From contig NZ_FNHN01000007.1 in assembly GCF_900103525.1 (NCBI RefSeq), forward strand, positions 186,001 to 250,000: a DNA stretch of 64,000 nt, read 5' to 3'. Made by a program: the position numbers and the translations under genes. Shown piece after piece: positions 14,942-23,718 of this stretch (within the stretch, counting starts at the first letter, position 1; every line of letters starts with the position of its first letter). Origin of the DNA: Bacillus sp. OK048. Lineage in GTDB: Bacteria; Bacillota; Bacilli; Bacillales; Cytobacillaceae. The notes below the pieces were generated by a model. The model was given only the letters and a program-made list of their open reading frames with translations, was not told the DNA's origin and searched no databases.

Positions 14942-15444
14942 AACTAGATGACCTCTCGCCATTAGAAATGAAGGAATTAGAACGAAATGTATTTTTGGCA
15001 ACGCTGGAGCAAATTAAGGCATGGGCGCGTAGTAATTCGTTGTACCCGATGACGTTTGGTCTGGCTTGTTGTGCGATTGAGATGATGGGTGTGGGTGGTG
15101 CGAACTATGACCTTGACCGGTTTGGATCGTTTTTCCGGACGTCTCCAAGACAATCGGATTGTATGATTGTATCTGGAACCGTTACGAAAAAAATGGCACC
15201 GATTATCCGTCGATTGTATGATCAAATGCCGGAGCCGAAGTGGGTAATTGCGATGGGCTCTTGTGCGACTGCAGGCGGACCGTATGTAAAGTCGTATTCG
15301 GTGGTAAAGGGCGTTGACCAAATTGTCCCTGTTGATGTTTATATTCCTGGATGCCCGCCAAACCCGGCCGCATTAATTTATGGAATTAATAAATTAAAGG
15401 AAAAGATCCGCTATGAAGCGAAGACTGGGAAGAAGGTGATCTAA
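14932..15444 (+). CDS. nuoB: Complex I subunit NuoB (cluster N2)
   Basis: 170 residues from ATG 14932. The four cysteines that hold 4Fe-4S cluster N2 are visible: two adjacent ones in [10 protein letters not shown], one in MGSCATAGG and one in IPGCPPNP. N2 hands electrons to quinone at the junction of the two arms. The start was set by the AAGAAGGTG ribosome site inside nuoA; the frame is open further up but without support. nuoC begins 3 nt after the stop. Confidence 0.95.
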   Translation: MDLKLDDLSPLEMKELERNVFLATLEQIKAWARSNSLYPMTFGLACCAIEMMGVGGANYDLDRFGSFFRTSPRQSDCMIVSGTVTKKMAPIIRRLYDQMPEPKWVIAMGSCATAGGPYVKSYSVVKGVDQIVPVDVYIPGCPPNPAALIYGINKLKEKIRYEAKTGKKVI

Positions 15445-15447
15445 CCG

Positions 15448-16692
15448 ATGAGCGGGGAGAAGAATCTCGACCAATTAAAAAGAGAAGCAGCTGAAAAAGC
15501 GAAGGCGGCGGCATTGGCGAAGCGTCAGGCGAAAGCAGCAGGAGAGTCTCCGGGTGCTTTAAAGCAGGAGGACAAACCTTCTGAACAAGCGCTTGTTCAG
15601 GATGAAAAACCAGCTGAAGCAGCCACAGCCGAAACAGCTCAAACACAGCCAACTCAACCAGCAGAAACGCCTGCAGGAGCTGAAGATGGCGCAGACCTTG
15701 CCAAGAAAAAGGCAGCAGCGGTAGCGAAGGCAAAAGCAGCGGCAGCAGCCAAACGCAAAGCGATGGAGCTGGCAGGTGGAAATGCACCGGCTGAAGAAAC
15801 GCCAGCAGCTGAAACTAGCGAAGACGGCGACGATTTGGCGAAGAAAAAAGCGGCAGCAGTAGCGAAAGCAAAAGCAGCGGCAGCAGCCAAACGCAAAGCG
15901 ATGGAGCTGGCAGGTGGAAATGCACCGGCAGAAGAAACACCAGTAGCTGATACCAGCGAAGATGGCGACGATTTGGCGAAGAAAAAGGCAGCAGCGGTAG
16001 CGAAGGCAAAAGCAGCAGCAAAAGCCAAAGCAGCAGCAGCGGCAAAGGCTAAGGCAGCAGGAACCGGTGACGCAGACACTGCGGCCATGGGAGACGATGA
16101 AAAAGCGAAGGCCAAGGCAGCGGCAAAAGCCAAAGCGGCAGCGGCCGCCAAGGCGAAAGCAGCTGGAAAACCAGGCGTCGCAACAACAACTGAAACAGCA
16201 CCAGCTACTCCATCACCGAACCAGCCTGTCTTAGATAGATACAGGAAGGCCATTGAGGAAAACCTGGGTTCTGATGTTTTAGAAGACTCTTATATTAATA
16301 AATTATCTAAAGATGTTCCGACACTGGTTGCGAAGAAAGATACATATTTCAAGGTAGCTCAATTTTTAAAATATAATGAGCTCCTAGGCTTCGATTATCT
16401 ATCTGAGCTGCATGGAACAGATTTTGTTACACATATGGAAGTATATGTTCACTTATTCTCATACAAAAATCGCCAATCAGTGGCGTTAAAAGTGAAAATT
16501 GACCGCGATGAACCAACAATCGAGTCCTTGCAGCCAATTTGGGCAGGAGCCAACTGGCCTGAATGCGAAGCTTATGATTTACTAGGAATTAAGTTTACCG
16601 GACATCCGAATTTACATCGGATTTTGCTAGGAGAAGATTGGGTTGGCCATCCACTGCGTAAAGATTATGAACCGTATGATGTGGAGGTGTAG
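15448..16692 (+). CDS. nuoC: Complex I subunit NuoC with a long Ala/Lys repeat extension
   Basis: 414 residues. The last 150 or so are the true 30-kDa subunit, with the signature ECEAYDLLGIKFTGHPNLHR and HPLRKDYEPY. The first about 255 residues are low-complexity: a 46-residue unit (DDLAKKKAAAVAKAKAAAAA, then a KRKAMELAGG and an acidic PAEETP part) occurs twice in full from residues 83 and 129, and partly again from 175, followed by more Ala-Lys runs. It is strongly basic with acidic breaks and likely helical. Many NuoC proteins are about 150-200 residues long. The open antisense frames here are by-products of the GC-rich repeat. It joins the peripheral arm next to NuoD; what the extension does is unknown. 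Confidence 0.93.
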   Translation: MSGEKNLDQLKREAAEKAKAAALAKRQAKAAGESPGALKQEDKPSEQALVQDEKPAEAATAETAQTQPTQPAETPAGAEDGADLAKKKAAAVAKAKAAAAAKRKAMELAGGNAPAEETPAAETSEDGDDLAKKKAAAVAKAKAAAAAKRKAMELAGGNAPAEETPVADTSEDGDDLAKKKAAAVAKAKAAAKAKAAAAAKAKAAGTGDADTAAMGDDEKAKAKAAAKAKAAAAAKAKAAGKPGVATTTETAPATPSPNQPVLDRYRKAIEENLGSDVLEDSYINKLSKDVPTLVAKKDTYFKVAQFLKYNELLGFDYLSELHGTDFVTHMEVYVHLFSYKNRQSVALKVKIDRDEPTIESLQPIWAGANWPECEAYDLLGIKFTGHPNLHRILLGEDWVGHPLRKDYEPYDVEV

Positions 16693-16695
16693 CCA

Positions 16696-17796
16696 ATGAT
16701 CAGAACAGAAGAAATGCTGCTTAACGTCGGTCCGCAGCATCCAAGTACGCACGGAGTATTCCGGCTAGTAGTTAAAATTGATGGGGAAGTCATAACCGAA
16801 GCAACGCCAGTCATCGGTTATTTACACCGCGGAACGGAAAAAATTGCTGAAGATTTGCAGTATACGCAAATTATTCCTTATACTGACCGGATGGACTATT
16901 TGTCCGCGATGACCAACAACTATGTCATCTGTCACGCCGTCGAAACGATGATGGGCATTCAAGTTCCAGAGCGTGCTGATTTCCTTCGTGTCATCGCGAT
17001 GGAATTGGGCAGGGTCGCCAGTCACCTGGTTGCCTGGGGTACCTATATCCTTGACCTTGGTGCGACAAGCCCGTTCATCTATGCGTTCCGTGACCGTGAA
17101 ATGATTATCAATATGCTTAATGAATTATCAGGTGCTCGCTTGACCTTCAACTATATGCGTGTTGGCGGGGTGAAGTGGGATGCTCCAGAAGGCTGGATCG
17201 ATGGAGTTAAGGAATTTATTCCTTATATGCGCGAACAGCTCAAGGGCTATCACGACCTCGTATCTGGAAATGAAATCTTTTTAGACAGGGTAAAAGGGGT
17301 TGGCGTTTATTCAAAAGAAGATGCCATCAACTATTCACTGAGCGGTCCGAACCTGCGCAGTACCGGCGTGAAATGGGACCTTCGGAAGGATGAGCCATAT
17401 TCCATCTATGACCGCTTTGACTTTAATGTCGTGACCAAGGAAACGGGCGATTGCTTGGCCCGCTACCATGTGCGCCTAGAGGAAATTGAAGAATCATTGA
17501 AAATCCTTGAGCAGGCTTGTGAACAATTCCCTGCAGAAGGCGAAATTATGGCGAAAGTGCCAAAAATAATCAAGGCACCAAAAGGGGAAGCCTTTGTAAG
17601 AATCGAAGGTCCACGCGGAGAAATTGGCTGCTATATTGCTAGTGATGGTAAAAAAGAGCCGTACCGTTTGAAGTTTAGAAGACCTTCATTCTATAATCTG
17701 CAAATTCTTCCGAAATTATTAATAGGTGAAAATATTGCAAACTTGGTTGCTATTTTAGGGGCAGTTGATATTGTCCTTGGGGAGGTGGACGGATAA
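16696..17796 (+). CDS. nuoD: Complex I subunit NuoD (49-kDa)
   Basis: 366 residues, normal for Bacillus NuoD. It begins with MLLNVGPQHPSTHGVFRLVV, the family signature, with the conserved His in the quinone site, followed by GYLHRGTEKIAE. It forms the quinone-binding cavity with NuoB. It lies 3 nt after nuoC, and its stop overlaps the nuoH start by one base (TAATG), so translation is coupled. Confidence 0.96.
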   Translation: MIRTEEMLLNVGPQHPSTHGVFRLVVKIDGEVITEATPVIGYLHRGTEKIAEDLQYTQIIPYTDRMDYLSAMTNNYVICHAVETMMGIQVPERADFLRVIAMELGRVASHLVAWGTYILDLGATSPFIYAFRDREMIINMLNELSGARLTFNYMRVGGVKWDAPEGWIDGVKEFIPYMREQLKGYHDLVSGNEIFLDRVKGVGVYSKEDAINYSLSGPNLRSTGVKWDLRKDEPYSIYDRFDFNVVTKETGDCLARYHVRLEEIEESLKILEQACEQFPAEGEIMAKVPKIIKAPKGEAFVRIEGPRGEIGCYIASDGKKEPYRLKFRRPSFYNLQILPKLLIGENIANLVAILGAVDIVLGEVDG

Positions 17797-18803
17797 TGGT
17801 AGAAGAATTACTCCAATCCAGTCCAGGCTTAGCGAACTTTGGAATCTTCTTTTTATTGGGTGCAGTTTTACTATTAATCGTCTTAGGATTCGTAACCTAT
17901 GGAATTCTAGCAGAACGTAAAGTTATGGGATACATGCAGCTGCGCCATGGTCCAAACCGAGTCGGTGGAAAATGGGGACTATTACAAACCGTAGCCGACG
18001 TTCTCAAGCTATTACTAAAAGAAGATATAATCCCTAAAGCAGCAGACAAACCATTATTTATCATAGCACCAGTCATTGCCTTTGCACCGTCATTCATGGT
18101 GCTGGCGACGATCCCGTTTACAGACAAATTTCAATTTGCCGATATCGGAGTCGGACTTCTCTATTATATTGCTATTTCCGGAATGACCGTTTTTGGAATG
18201 GTTCTCGGCGGTTGGGCTTCAAATAACAAATATGCTCTCTTAGGAGGCATGCGTGCAGCGGCCCAGATGGTTTCTTATGAAATTCCGCTCGTCATGTCCG
18301 TATTAGGAGTCATCCTCTTAACCGGAAGCTTAAACCTAAATGATATCGTCGCTCACCAGGATGACACAGCTTGGTTTATTCTTTTACAGCCGGTGGCATT
18401 TGTCGTGTTCTTCATCGCATCGATTGCCGAATTAAACCGGACACCATTTGACCTGCCAGAAGCTGAAAATGAATTAGTTGCCGGATACCATGTTGAATAT
18501 TCAGGTTTCCGCTGGGCATTCTTCATGCTTGCCGAATATGTGTACTTATTCGCAATGTCCGCATTGATTACCGTCATCTTTCTTGGAGGCTGGCTGCCGC
18601 CTTTTGATTTCCTTGGCTTCATTCCAGGCGCAGTTTGGTTCTCAGTTAAATTCAGCGCTGTTGTCTTTGTTTATATCTGGCTGCGCAGTACGTTGCCGCG
18701 GTTTCGCGTTGACAGACTCATGGAGTTCGGCTGGAAAGTCCTGTTCCCAGTCGCACTAGCCAACATATTCTTAACAGCCCTAATCAAAACATTATTTTTT
18801 TAA
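17796..18803 (+). CDS. nuoH: Complex I subunit NuoH
   Basis: 335 residues, about eight membrane helices. It carries ERKVMGYMQLRHGPNRVGGKWG, the hallmark of NuoH/ND1 (given here as two halves), and FDLPEAENELVAGYHVEYSG, the conserved loop near the quinone tunnel. It links the quinone site to the proton-pumping arm. A 100-nt gap without a gene separates it from nuoI; no terminator was seen there. Confidence 0.95.
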   Translation: MVEELLQSSPGLANFGIFFLLGAVLLLIVLGFVTYGILAERKVMGYMQLRHGPNRVGGKWGLLQTVADVLKLLLKEDIIPKAADKPLFIIAPVIAFAPSFMVLATIPFTDKFQFADIGVGLLYYIAISGMTVFGMVLGGWASNNKYALLGGMRAAAQMVSYEIPLVMSVLGVILLTGSLNLNDIVAHQDDTAWFILLQPVAFVVFFIASIAELNRTPFDLPEAENELVAGYHVEYSGFRWAFFMLAEYVYLFAMSALITVIFLGGWLPPFDFLGFIPGAVWFSVKFSAVVFVYIWLRSTLPRFRVDRLMEFGWKVLFPVALANIFLTALIKTLFF

Positions 18804-18916
18804 GTGATTTTTTTGAAAAAGGAACCTTTTGGGGCGTTCGCGTTGAGCACAGTCCTTAAAGGGGTTAACCATACGAATGTAGATTGTATTTTTAAAATGA
18901 AAAAGGGGTGAAAAAC

Positions 18917-19336
18917 GTGCTTGGATTTACAAAAGGCTTGAAATATACCCTAAAACAGCTAACTAAAGAAAAGGTAACCTATAAATATCCAGATGAGCCG
19001 CTTCCGCTGCCGGACCGCTTCCGCGGTATTCAGAAGTTCTATCCGGAAAAGTGCATCGTGTGTAATCAGTGCATGAACATTTGCCCGACAGAATGTATTG
19101 ATTTAACGGGGAAAAAGCATCCGGATCCAACGAAAAAAGGGAAAATCATCGATACCTACGATATTAACTTCGAGATTTGTATCCTTTGTGACCTGTGTAC
19201 GGAGGTTTGCCCGACAGAAGCGATTGTCATGACCAATAACTTTGAGCTAGCGTCATACAGCCGTGATATGTTATTTAAAAACCTTGAATGGTTAGATGAG
19301 AACGACGAAAACGTACGGCAGGTGAATAAACCATGA
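18917..19336 (+). CDS. nuoI: Complex I subunit NuoI (2 x 4Fe-4S)
   Basis: 139 residues. Two ferredoxin motifs, CIVCNQCMNICP and CILCDLCTEVCP, bind clusters N6a and N6b that pass electrons toward N2. The start GTG 18917 lies 6 nt after AAGGGGTG; an in-frame GTG at 18908 overlaps that site and is less likely. It overlaps nuoJ by 4 nt. In the absence of NuoE/F/G, NuoI would be the most likely entry point for electrons, possibly from ferredoxin; that is inference. Confidence 0.93.
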   Translation: MLGFTKGLKYTLKQLTKEKVTYKYPDEPLPLPDRFRGIQKFYPEKCIVCNQCMNICPTECIDLTGKKHPDPTKKGKIIDTYDINFEICILCDLCTEVCPTEAIVMTNNFELASYSRDMLFKNLEWLDENDENVRQVNKP

Positions 19337-19851
19337 CATTATCAGGCGAGTTTATCGCATTTATGGGCCTCGCACTTGTAGCGATCATTGGCGGTGTCCT
19401 GTTATTAAACCTTACTAAAGTCGTGCATATGGTCGTTGCCCTGATCTTCACCTTCGTTGCCATTGCTGGAATTTATGTAGTACTGTCAGCAGAATTTGTA
19501 GCGGCAGTACAGGTGTTGATTTATTCTGGTGCGATTACGATTATCATGTTGTTTGGAATCATGTTAACGAAGCACGATGATGAAGGGGAAACCACCACAG
19601 GCAAGTGGAGAAAGATCTTTATTTTTCTAGGCGTAATGGGCTTTGCAGTCGCGGTGTACATTGGAATTTACGATTTCAACGTCGTCCAGGTTCCAACAGA
19701 CCTGCATGTAGACAATACATTGAAAATTGGGGAAGCCCTTTATTCTAAATGGGTGATTCCATTTGAATTAACATCTGTTTTACTATTGGTTGCACTTGTT
19801 GGATCGATTGTTCTAGCAAAGAAAGAAAAGAAGGGGGATGGTAAGGAATGA
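19333..19851 (+). CDS. nuoJ: Complex I subunit NuoJ
   Basis: 172 residues with five hydrophobic helices; [20 protein letters not shown] and [19 protein letters not shown] are typical of NuoJ/ND6. It is a core part of the membrane arm, with the mobile helix that couples quinone reduction to pumping. ATGA overlaps exist with both nuoI and nuoK, giving tight coupling. Confidence 0.93.
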   Translation: MTLSGEFIAFMGLALVAIIGGVLLLNLTKVVHMVVALIFTFVAIAGIYVVLSAEFVAAVQVLIYSGAITIIMLFGIMLTKHDDEGETTTGKWRKIFIFLGVMGFAVAVYIGIYDFNVVQVPTDLHVDNTLKIGEALYSKWVIPFELTSVLLLVALVGSIVLAKKEKKGDGKE

Positions 19852-20162
19852 GTTCAGTTCCTGCTTCAGCCTTCTTGGCACTCGCACTGATTTTATTCTG
19901 TATCGGTTTATACGGGGCACTGACAAAAAGAAACACCGTCATCATCCTCATCTCAATCGAACTCATGCTGAATGCCGTTAATATTAACCTGGTAACCTTC
20001 AGCAAATACGGGGTGGTACCATCCATTACCGGACAAATCTTCGCATTGTTCACGATTAGCGTAGCCGCTGCAGAAGCAGCCGTCGGACTGGCAATCCTAA
20101 TGGCCCTGTACCGCAACCGCAAAACCGTCAACATCGACGAAATGGATACAATGAAAAACTAA
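19848..20162 (+). CDS. nuoK: Complex I subunit NuoK
   Basis: 104 residues, three membrane helices, with [20 protein letters not shown] holding the conserved Glu in helix 2 that takes part in proton transfer. The start overlaps the nuoJ stop (ATGA). The 170-nt gap that follows is filled by a dispersed repeat (20192-20314). Confidence 0.94.
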   Translation: MSSVPASAFLALALILFCIGLYGALTKRNTVIILISIELMLNAVNINLVTFSKYGVVPSITGQIFALFTISVAAAEAAVGLAILMALYRNRKTVNIDEMDTMKN

Positions 20163-20191
20163 TTGGCAGATAAATTTTTTTTCAACACTGC

Positions 20192-20314
20192 GGTGCCTGT
20201 CACCGCAAAAAGACACTGTCCGTCCCAGATGGACAAATTGGTAATTATTGGTATTATACTTCGTAGGTAGTGTCCGCCTCGGGTGGACACTGTCCACGAG
20301 AGGTGACAGGCACC
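20192..20314. repeat. Dispersed inverted repeat in the nuoK-nuoL gap
   Basis: GGTGCCTGTCACC (20192-20204) and GGTGACAGGCACC (20302-20314) are perfect complements and enclose about 97 nt. The palindrome GTGGACACTGTCCAC lies at 20283-20297. The same two motifs stand side by side at 57173-57204. There is no T-run and no gene. Confidence 0.85.
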
Positions 20315-20340
20315 ATTTTTAAAAAAAGGGGATTGTGATG

Positions 20341-22203
20341 ATGATGGAAAATGCATGGATCATACCGCTTTTCCCGCTATTATCGTTTTTGATTCTTCTT
20401 CTATTTGGTAAGCGCCTGAAGGATGCGAGTGCCTATGTGGGTATTCTCGCAACGCTTGCTGCGCTTGTGTATTCGTTGTTGGTGTTGTTCGAGCGTTTCT
20501 CGCAAAGCACGTTTAAAACTTCAACGGAGTGGCTCAGGATAGGAGATATTTCTTTAACAGCGGGCTTTGAAGTGAATCAATTGAATGCATTAATGCTTGT
20601 GATTGTCTCGCTCGTCAGCTTCCTGGTACATACATATTCGAAAGCGTATATGCACGGGGATGAGCGGTTTCCAGTATTCTATGCTTATTTAGGACTATTT
20701 ACATTTGCGATGCTTGGCCTTGTCATCTCGCCAAACCTGCTGCAAACGTATATTTTCTGGGAGCTCGTCGGAGTAGGTTCCTTCCTCTTAATCGGATTCT
20801 ATTTCAATAAAGAAGAAGCGAAAGCTGCGGCAAAAAAGGCATTTATTATGACCCGTATCGGAGACGTGGGTCTCTTAATCGGGATGATTTTACTATTTTG
20901 GCAAACCAATAGCTTCGAATATAGCGAAATCTTTCAGGCCGTCGAGGCTGGCGCTGTATCAAGCACCATGATTACCTTAACAGCGATCTTAATCTTCATT
21001 GGTGCTGTTGGTAAATCAGGTCAGTTTCCACTGCACACCTGGTTACCGGACGCGATGGAAGGTCCGACACCTGTTTCTGCGTTAATTCACGCGGCGACGA
21101 TGGTTGCTGCTGGGGTTTACTTGGTTGCGGCACTTTTCCCGCTGTTCGCAGCGAGTGAAACAGCACTCCTAACAATTGCGATTATCGGTGCATTTACGGC
21201 AATTTTCGCAGCCAGCATCGGTCTTGTACAAACAGATATTAAACGCGTCCTAGCGTACTCAACGGTCAGCCAGCTCGGCTACATGATGCTTGCGCTTGGC
21301 TCTGCCGGTTATGTGGCTGGGGTATTCCACCTGATGACACATGCCTTCTTCAAAGCCTTGCTATTCTTAGCAGCTGGAAGTGTCATTCATGCGGTCCACA
21401 CCCAAAACATCGAAGAGATGGGCGGGCTGTGGAAAAAGCTAAAGTTTACTGCACCACTATTCTTAATCGGAACACTCGCGATCAGCGGTGTACCATTGTT
21501 TTCAGGGTTCTTCAGTAAAGACGAAATTTTAATTGCAGCCTGGGAAGGCGGACATCCAGTCCTGTTCTTACTAGCGCTGGCAGCGGCCTTCATGACGGCA
21601 TTTTACATGTTCCGCTTGTTCTTCATGGTATTTACCGGTGAAGCTCGCAGTCCATTGAAAAATGTTCACGAATCGCCAGCAACAATGACGTACCCAATGA
21701 TTCTTCTTGGCGTGTTAGCGATCATCGCAGGTTATGTGCAGACTCCAATTAATCACAACCTGGGCGCATGGCTCGTTGACGGCAATGAAGCTCTCGGACA
21801 TAGTCATATCGAAGGTCCAATTTGGATAATGATTGCAGCAACCGTCGTTTCCTTAGCAGGAATCTACCTTGCGTACTTGATTTACTACAAGCGTTCCGTC
21901 GCACGCAACTGGCTTTCAGGCAGCGGCGATACGCTGCACACGATTCTTACCAACAAATACTACATTGATGAATTCTATCAACTGTCAGTAGTTGCCATCA
22001 CAAAAGGAATCAGCTACTTCCTGCGCTTCATTGATGAATTCCTTGTTGAGGGAATCATGAAAGGCGTAGCTGGAATTGTTCAAGGACTTGGAGCGGCCAT
22101 GTCGAAGCTGCAATCCGGTCAAACTCAAACCTATGCAGCATTTGCCTTCGTCGGTCTCGCGCTCTTAGCGGTCATCTTTGTGTTAACAGGGGGGTACTTG
22201 TAA
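20341..22203 (+). CDS. nuoL: Complex I subunit NuoL
   Basis: About 620 residues, of ND5 length. It has the antiporter-like fold with HTWLPDAMEGPTPVSALIHA, the key Lys/His of the proton path, FWELVGVGSFLLIG, and the long lateral helix toward the C-terminus. It is the most distal pump module. Three ATGs in a row (20338, 20341, 20344) follow AAGGGGA; I choose 20341 for 8-nt spacing, but the first is equally possible. It ends directly against nuoM (TAA then ATG). Confidence 0.94.
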   Translation: MMENAWIIPLFPLLSFLILLLFGKRLKDASAYVGILATLAALVYSLLVLFERFSQSTFKTSTEWLRIGDISLTAGFEVNQLNALMLVIVSLVSFLVHTYSKAYMHGDERFPVFYAYLGLFTFAMLGLVISPNLLQTYIFWELVGVGSFLLIGFYFNKEEAKAAAKKAFIMTRIGDVGLLIGMILLFWQTNSFEYSEIFQAVEAGAVSSTMITLTAILIFIGAVGKSGQFPLHTWLPDAMEGPTPVSALIHAATMVAAGVYLVAALFPLFAASETALLTIAIIGAFTAIFAASIGLVQTDIKRVLAYSTVSQLGYMMLALGSAGYVAGVFHLMTHAFFKALLFLAAGSVIHAVHTQNIEEMGGLWKKLKFTAPLFLIGTLAISGVPLFSGFFSKDEILIAAWEGGHPVLFLLALAAAFMTAFYMFRLFFMVFTGEARSPLKNVHESPATMTYPMILLGVLAIIAGYVQTPINHNLGAWLVDGNEALGHSHIEGPIWIMIAATVVSLAGIYLAYLIYYKRSVARNWLSGSGDTLHTILTNKYYIDEFYQLSVVAITKGISYFLRFIDEFLVEGIMKGVAGIVQGLGAAMSKLQSGQTQTYAAFAFVGLALLAVIFVLTGGYL

Positions 22204-23712
22204 ATGGATCTTTCTTTCGTTCTATCACTATTAGTATTCTCCCCGTTACTCGGTATCATCGTGTTAGCGTTCTTACCGAAAACACAGGAAAAATTACTTA
22301 AAATCGTCGGCTTCCTAGCCACGTTGCCTGCATTGGGAATCGCAGCCGGTCTTTATCTTCATTATCTATGGGGCAAGGATTTAAGCGACTTTGACGTTGC
22401 AAAAGATTGGATTACCTTCGGCGGCCTTCAAGGCACCGAAGCCGGTTATTGGGCAGTAAACTATGAACTTGGCGTCAGCGGATTAACGATGTTACTAGTC
22501 GTCCTGACAACGGTAGTAGCAACACTTGCAGCGATTGCCTCCATTTATATTAAACACGAATGGAAAGGCTATTTCATGCTGTTCCTATTACTAGAAATCG
22601 GCATGCTCGGCGTCTTTACCGCTGAAAACTTAGTGCTATTTTTCTTATTCTTCGAAATTACCTTAATTCCGACCTTCTTCTTAATCGGAAAATGGGGTTA
22701 TTTTGAAAAAGAAAAAGCCGCTTACAGCTTCTTAATCTATAACGGTTTAGGCTCAGCTGTCCTGTTAATCGTGATTATGATTCTGTTTGCGAAAACAGGT
22801 ACAACCAATATCAACATCTTAACGGAGATCATGAGCCATCCAAACATTCCGCTTTCGGGAGAGTTAAAATTAGGATTATTGATTGCCCTTTTAGTCGCTT
22901 TCGGCGTCAAATTGCCAATCTTCCCGTTGCACAGCTGGATGCTTCGTGTTCACGTACAAGCACCGCCATCGATTGTGATGATTCACTCTGGTATTCTATT
23001 GAAAATCGGTGCGTACGGCTTAATTCGTTTTGGAATGGGAATTTTCCCAGAGCAGTTTGAAACCCTTGCGGTAGTGCTAGCTGTCCTTGGAGTGATTAAC
23101 CTCCTCTATGGAGCGTTCCTAGCGTTCATTCAAACAGATTTTAAAATGGTTTTGGCGTATTCATCGATTTCTCACATGGGAATCGTGTTAATCGGGTTAG
23201 CGGCGATGAACGAGGCAGGCATCCAAGGCGCAATTTTCCAAGTGGTCTCACACGGATTAATCTCAGCACTGTTGTTCTTCCTAGTTGGTGCCTTCTATGA
23301 GCGGACAGATACATCACTCATCGAGAACCTTGGCGGAATGGCAAAAGGGATGCCGATTGCTTCGGGCTTCTTGCTCGCAGGTGCACTCGCTTCTCTCGGC
23401 TTGCCAGGCATGTCCGGCTTCGTCAGTGAATTTATGGCATTCTTAGGCTTATTCGAAGAGATGCCTTGGATTGCCGCGGTCGGCTGCATCGGGATTATCA
23501 TGACCGCTGTCTATTTATTACGTGCCGTGCTCGGCATTACGTACGGAAAGGCACACCGTGAATTTACAGGAGTCGTCGATATCAAAGGCGTCGAATGGGT
23601 TCCGGTCATCGTGCTGATTGCTTTAATTGTACTAATCGGAGTCGTACCAAGCGTTCTAAGCTCACCGCTGTCTGCCACTCTTGAAACGATTATGCTAGGG
23701 TTAGGAGGGTGA
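22204..23712 (+). CDS. nuoM: Complex I subunit NuoM
   Basis: 502 residues, ND4 family, about 14 membrane helices. KLPIFPLHSWMLRVHVQAPP replaces the usual LPDAHVEAPT but keeps the pattern, and FFEITLIPTFFLIG holds the conserved Glu of helix 5. It is a proton-pumping antiporter-like subunit. There is no gap to nuoL; nuoN follows after 6 nt. Confidence 0.94.
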   Translation: MDLSFVLSLLVFSPLLGIIVLAFLPKTQEKLLKIVGFLATLPALGIAAGLYLHYLWGKDLSDFDVAKDWITFGGLQGTEAGYWAVNYELGVSGLTMLLVVLTTVVATLAAIASIYIKHEWKGYFMLFLLLEIGMLGVFTAENLVLFFLFFEITLIPTFFLIGKWGYFEKEKAAYSFLIYNGLGSAVLLIVIMILFAKTGTTNINILTEIMSHPNIPLSGELKLGLLIALLVAFGVKLPIFPLHSWMLRVHVQAPPSIVMIHSGILLKIGAYGLIRFGMGIFPEQFETLAVVLAVLGVINLLYGAFLAFIQTDFKMVLAYSSISHMGIVLIGLAAMNEAGIQGAIFQVVSHGLISALLFFLVGAFYERTDTSLIENLGGMAKGMPIASGFLLAGALASLGLPGMSGFVSEFMAFLGLFEEMPWIAAVGCIGIIMTAVYLLRAVLGITYGKAHREFTGVVDIKGVEWVPVIVLIALIVLIGVVPSVLSSPLSATLETIMLGLGG

Positions 23713-23718
23713 TGAAGG

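Noticed and set aside
15654-16253. 199-codon antisense frame in nuoC
   Set aside because: It reads only Ala, Phe, Ser and Leu, as expected opposite the Ala/Lys repeat; the sense protein is clearly NuoC.
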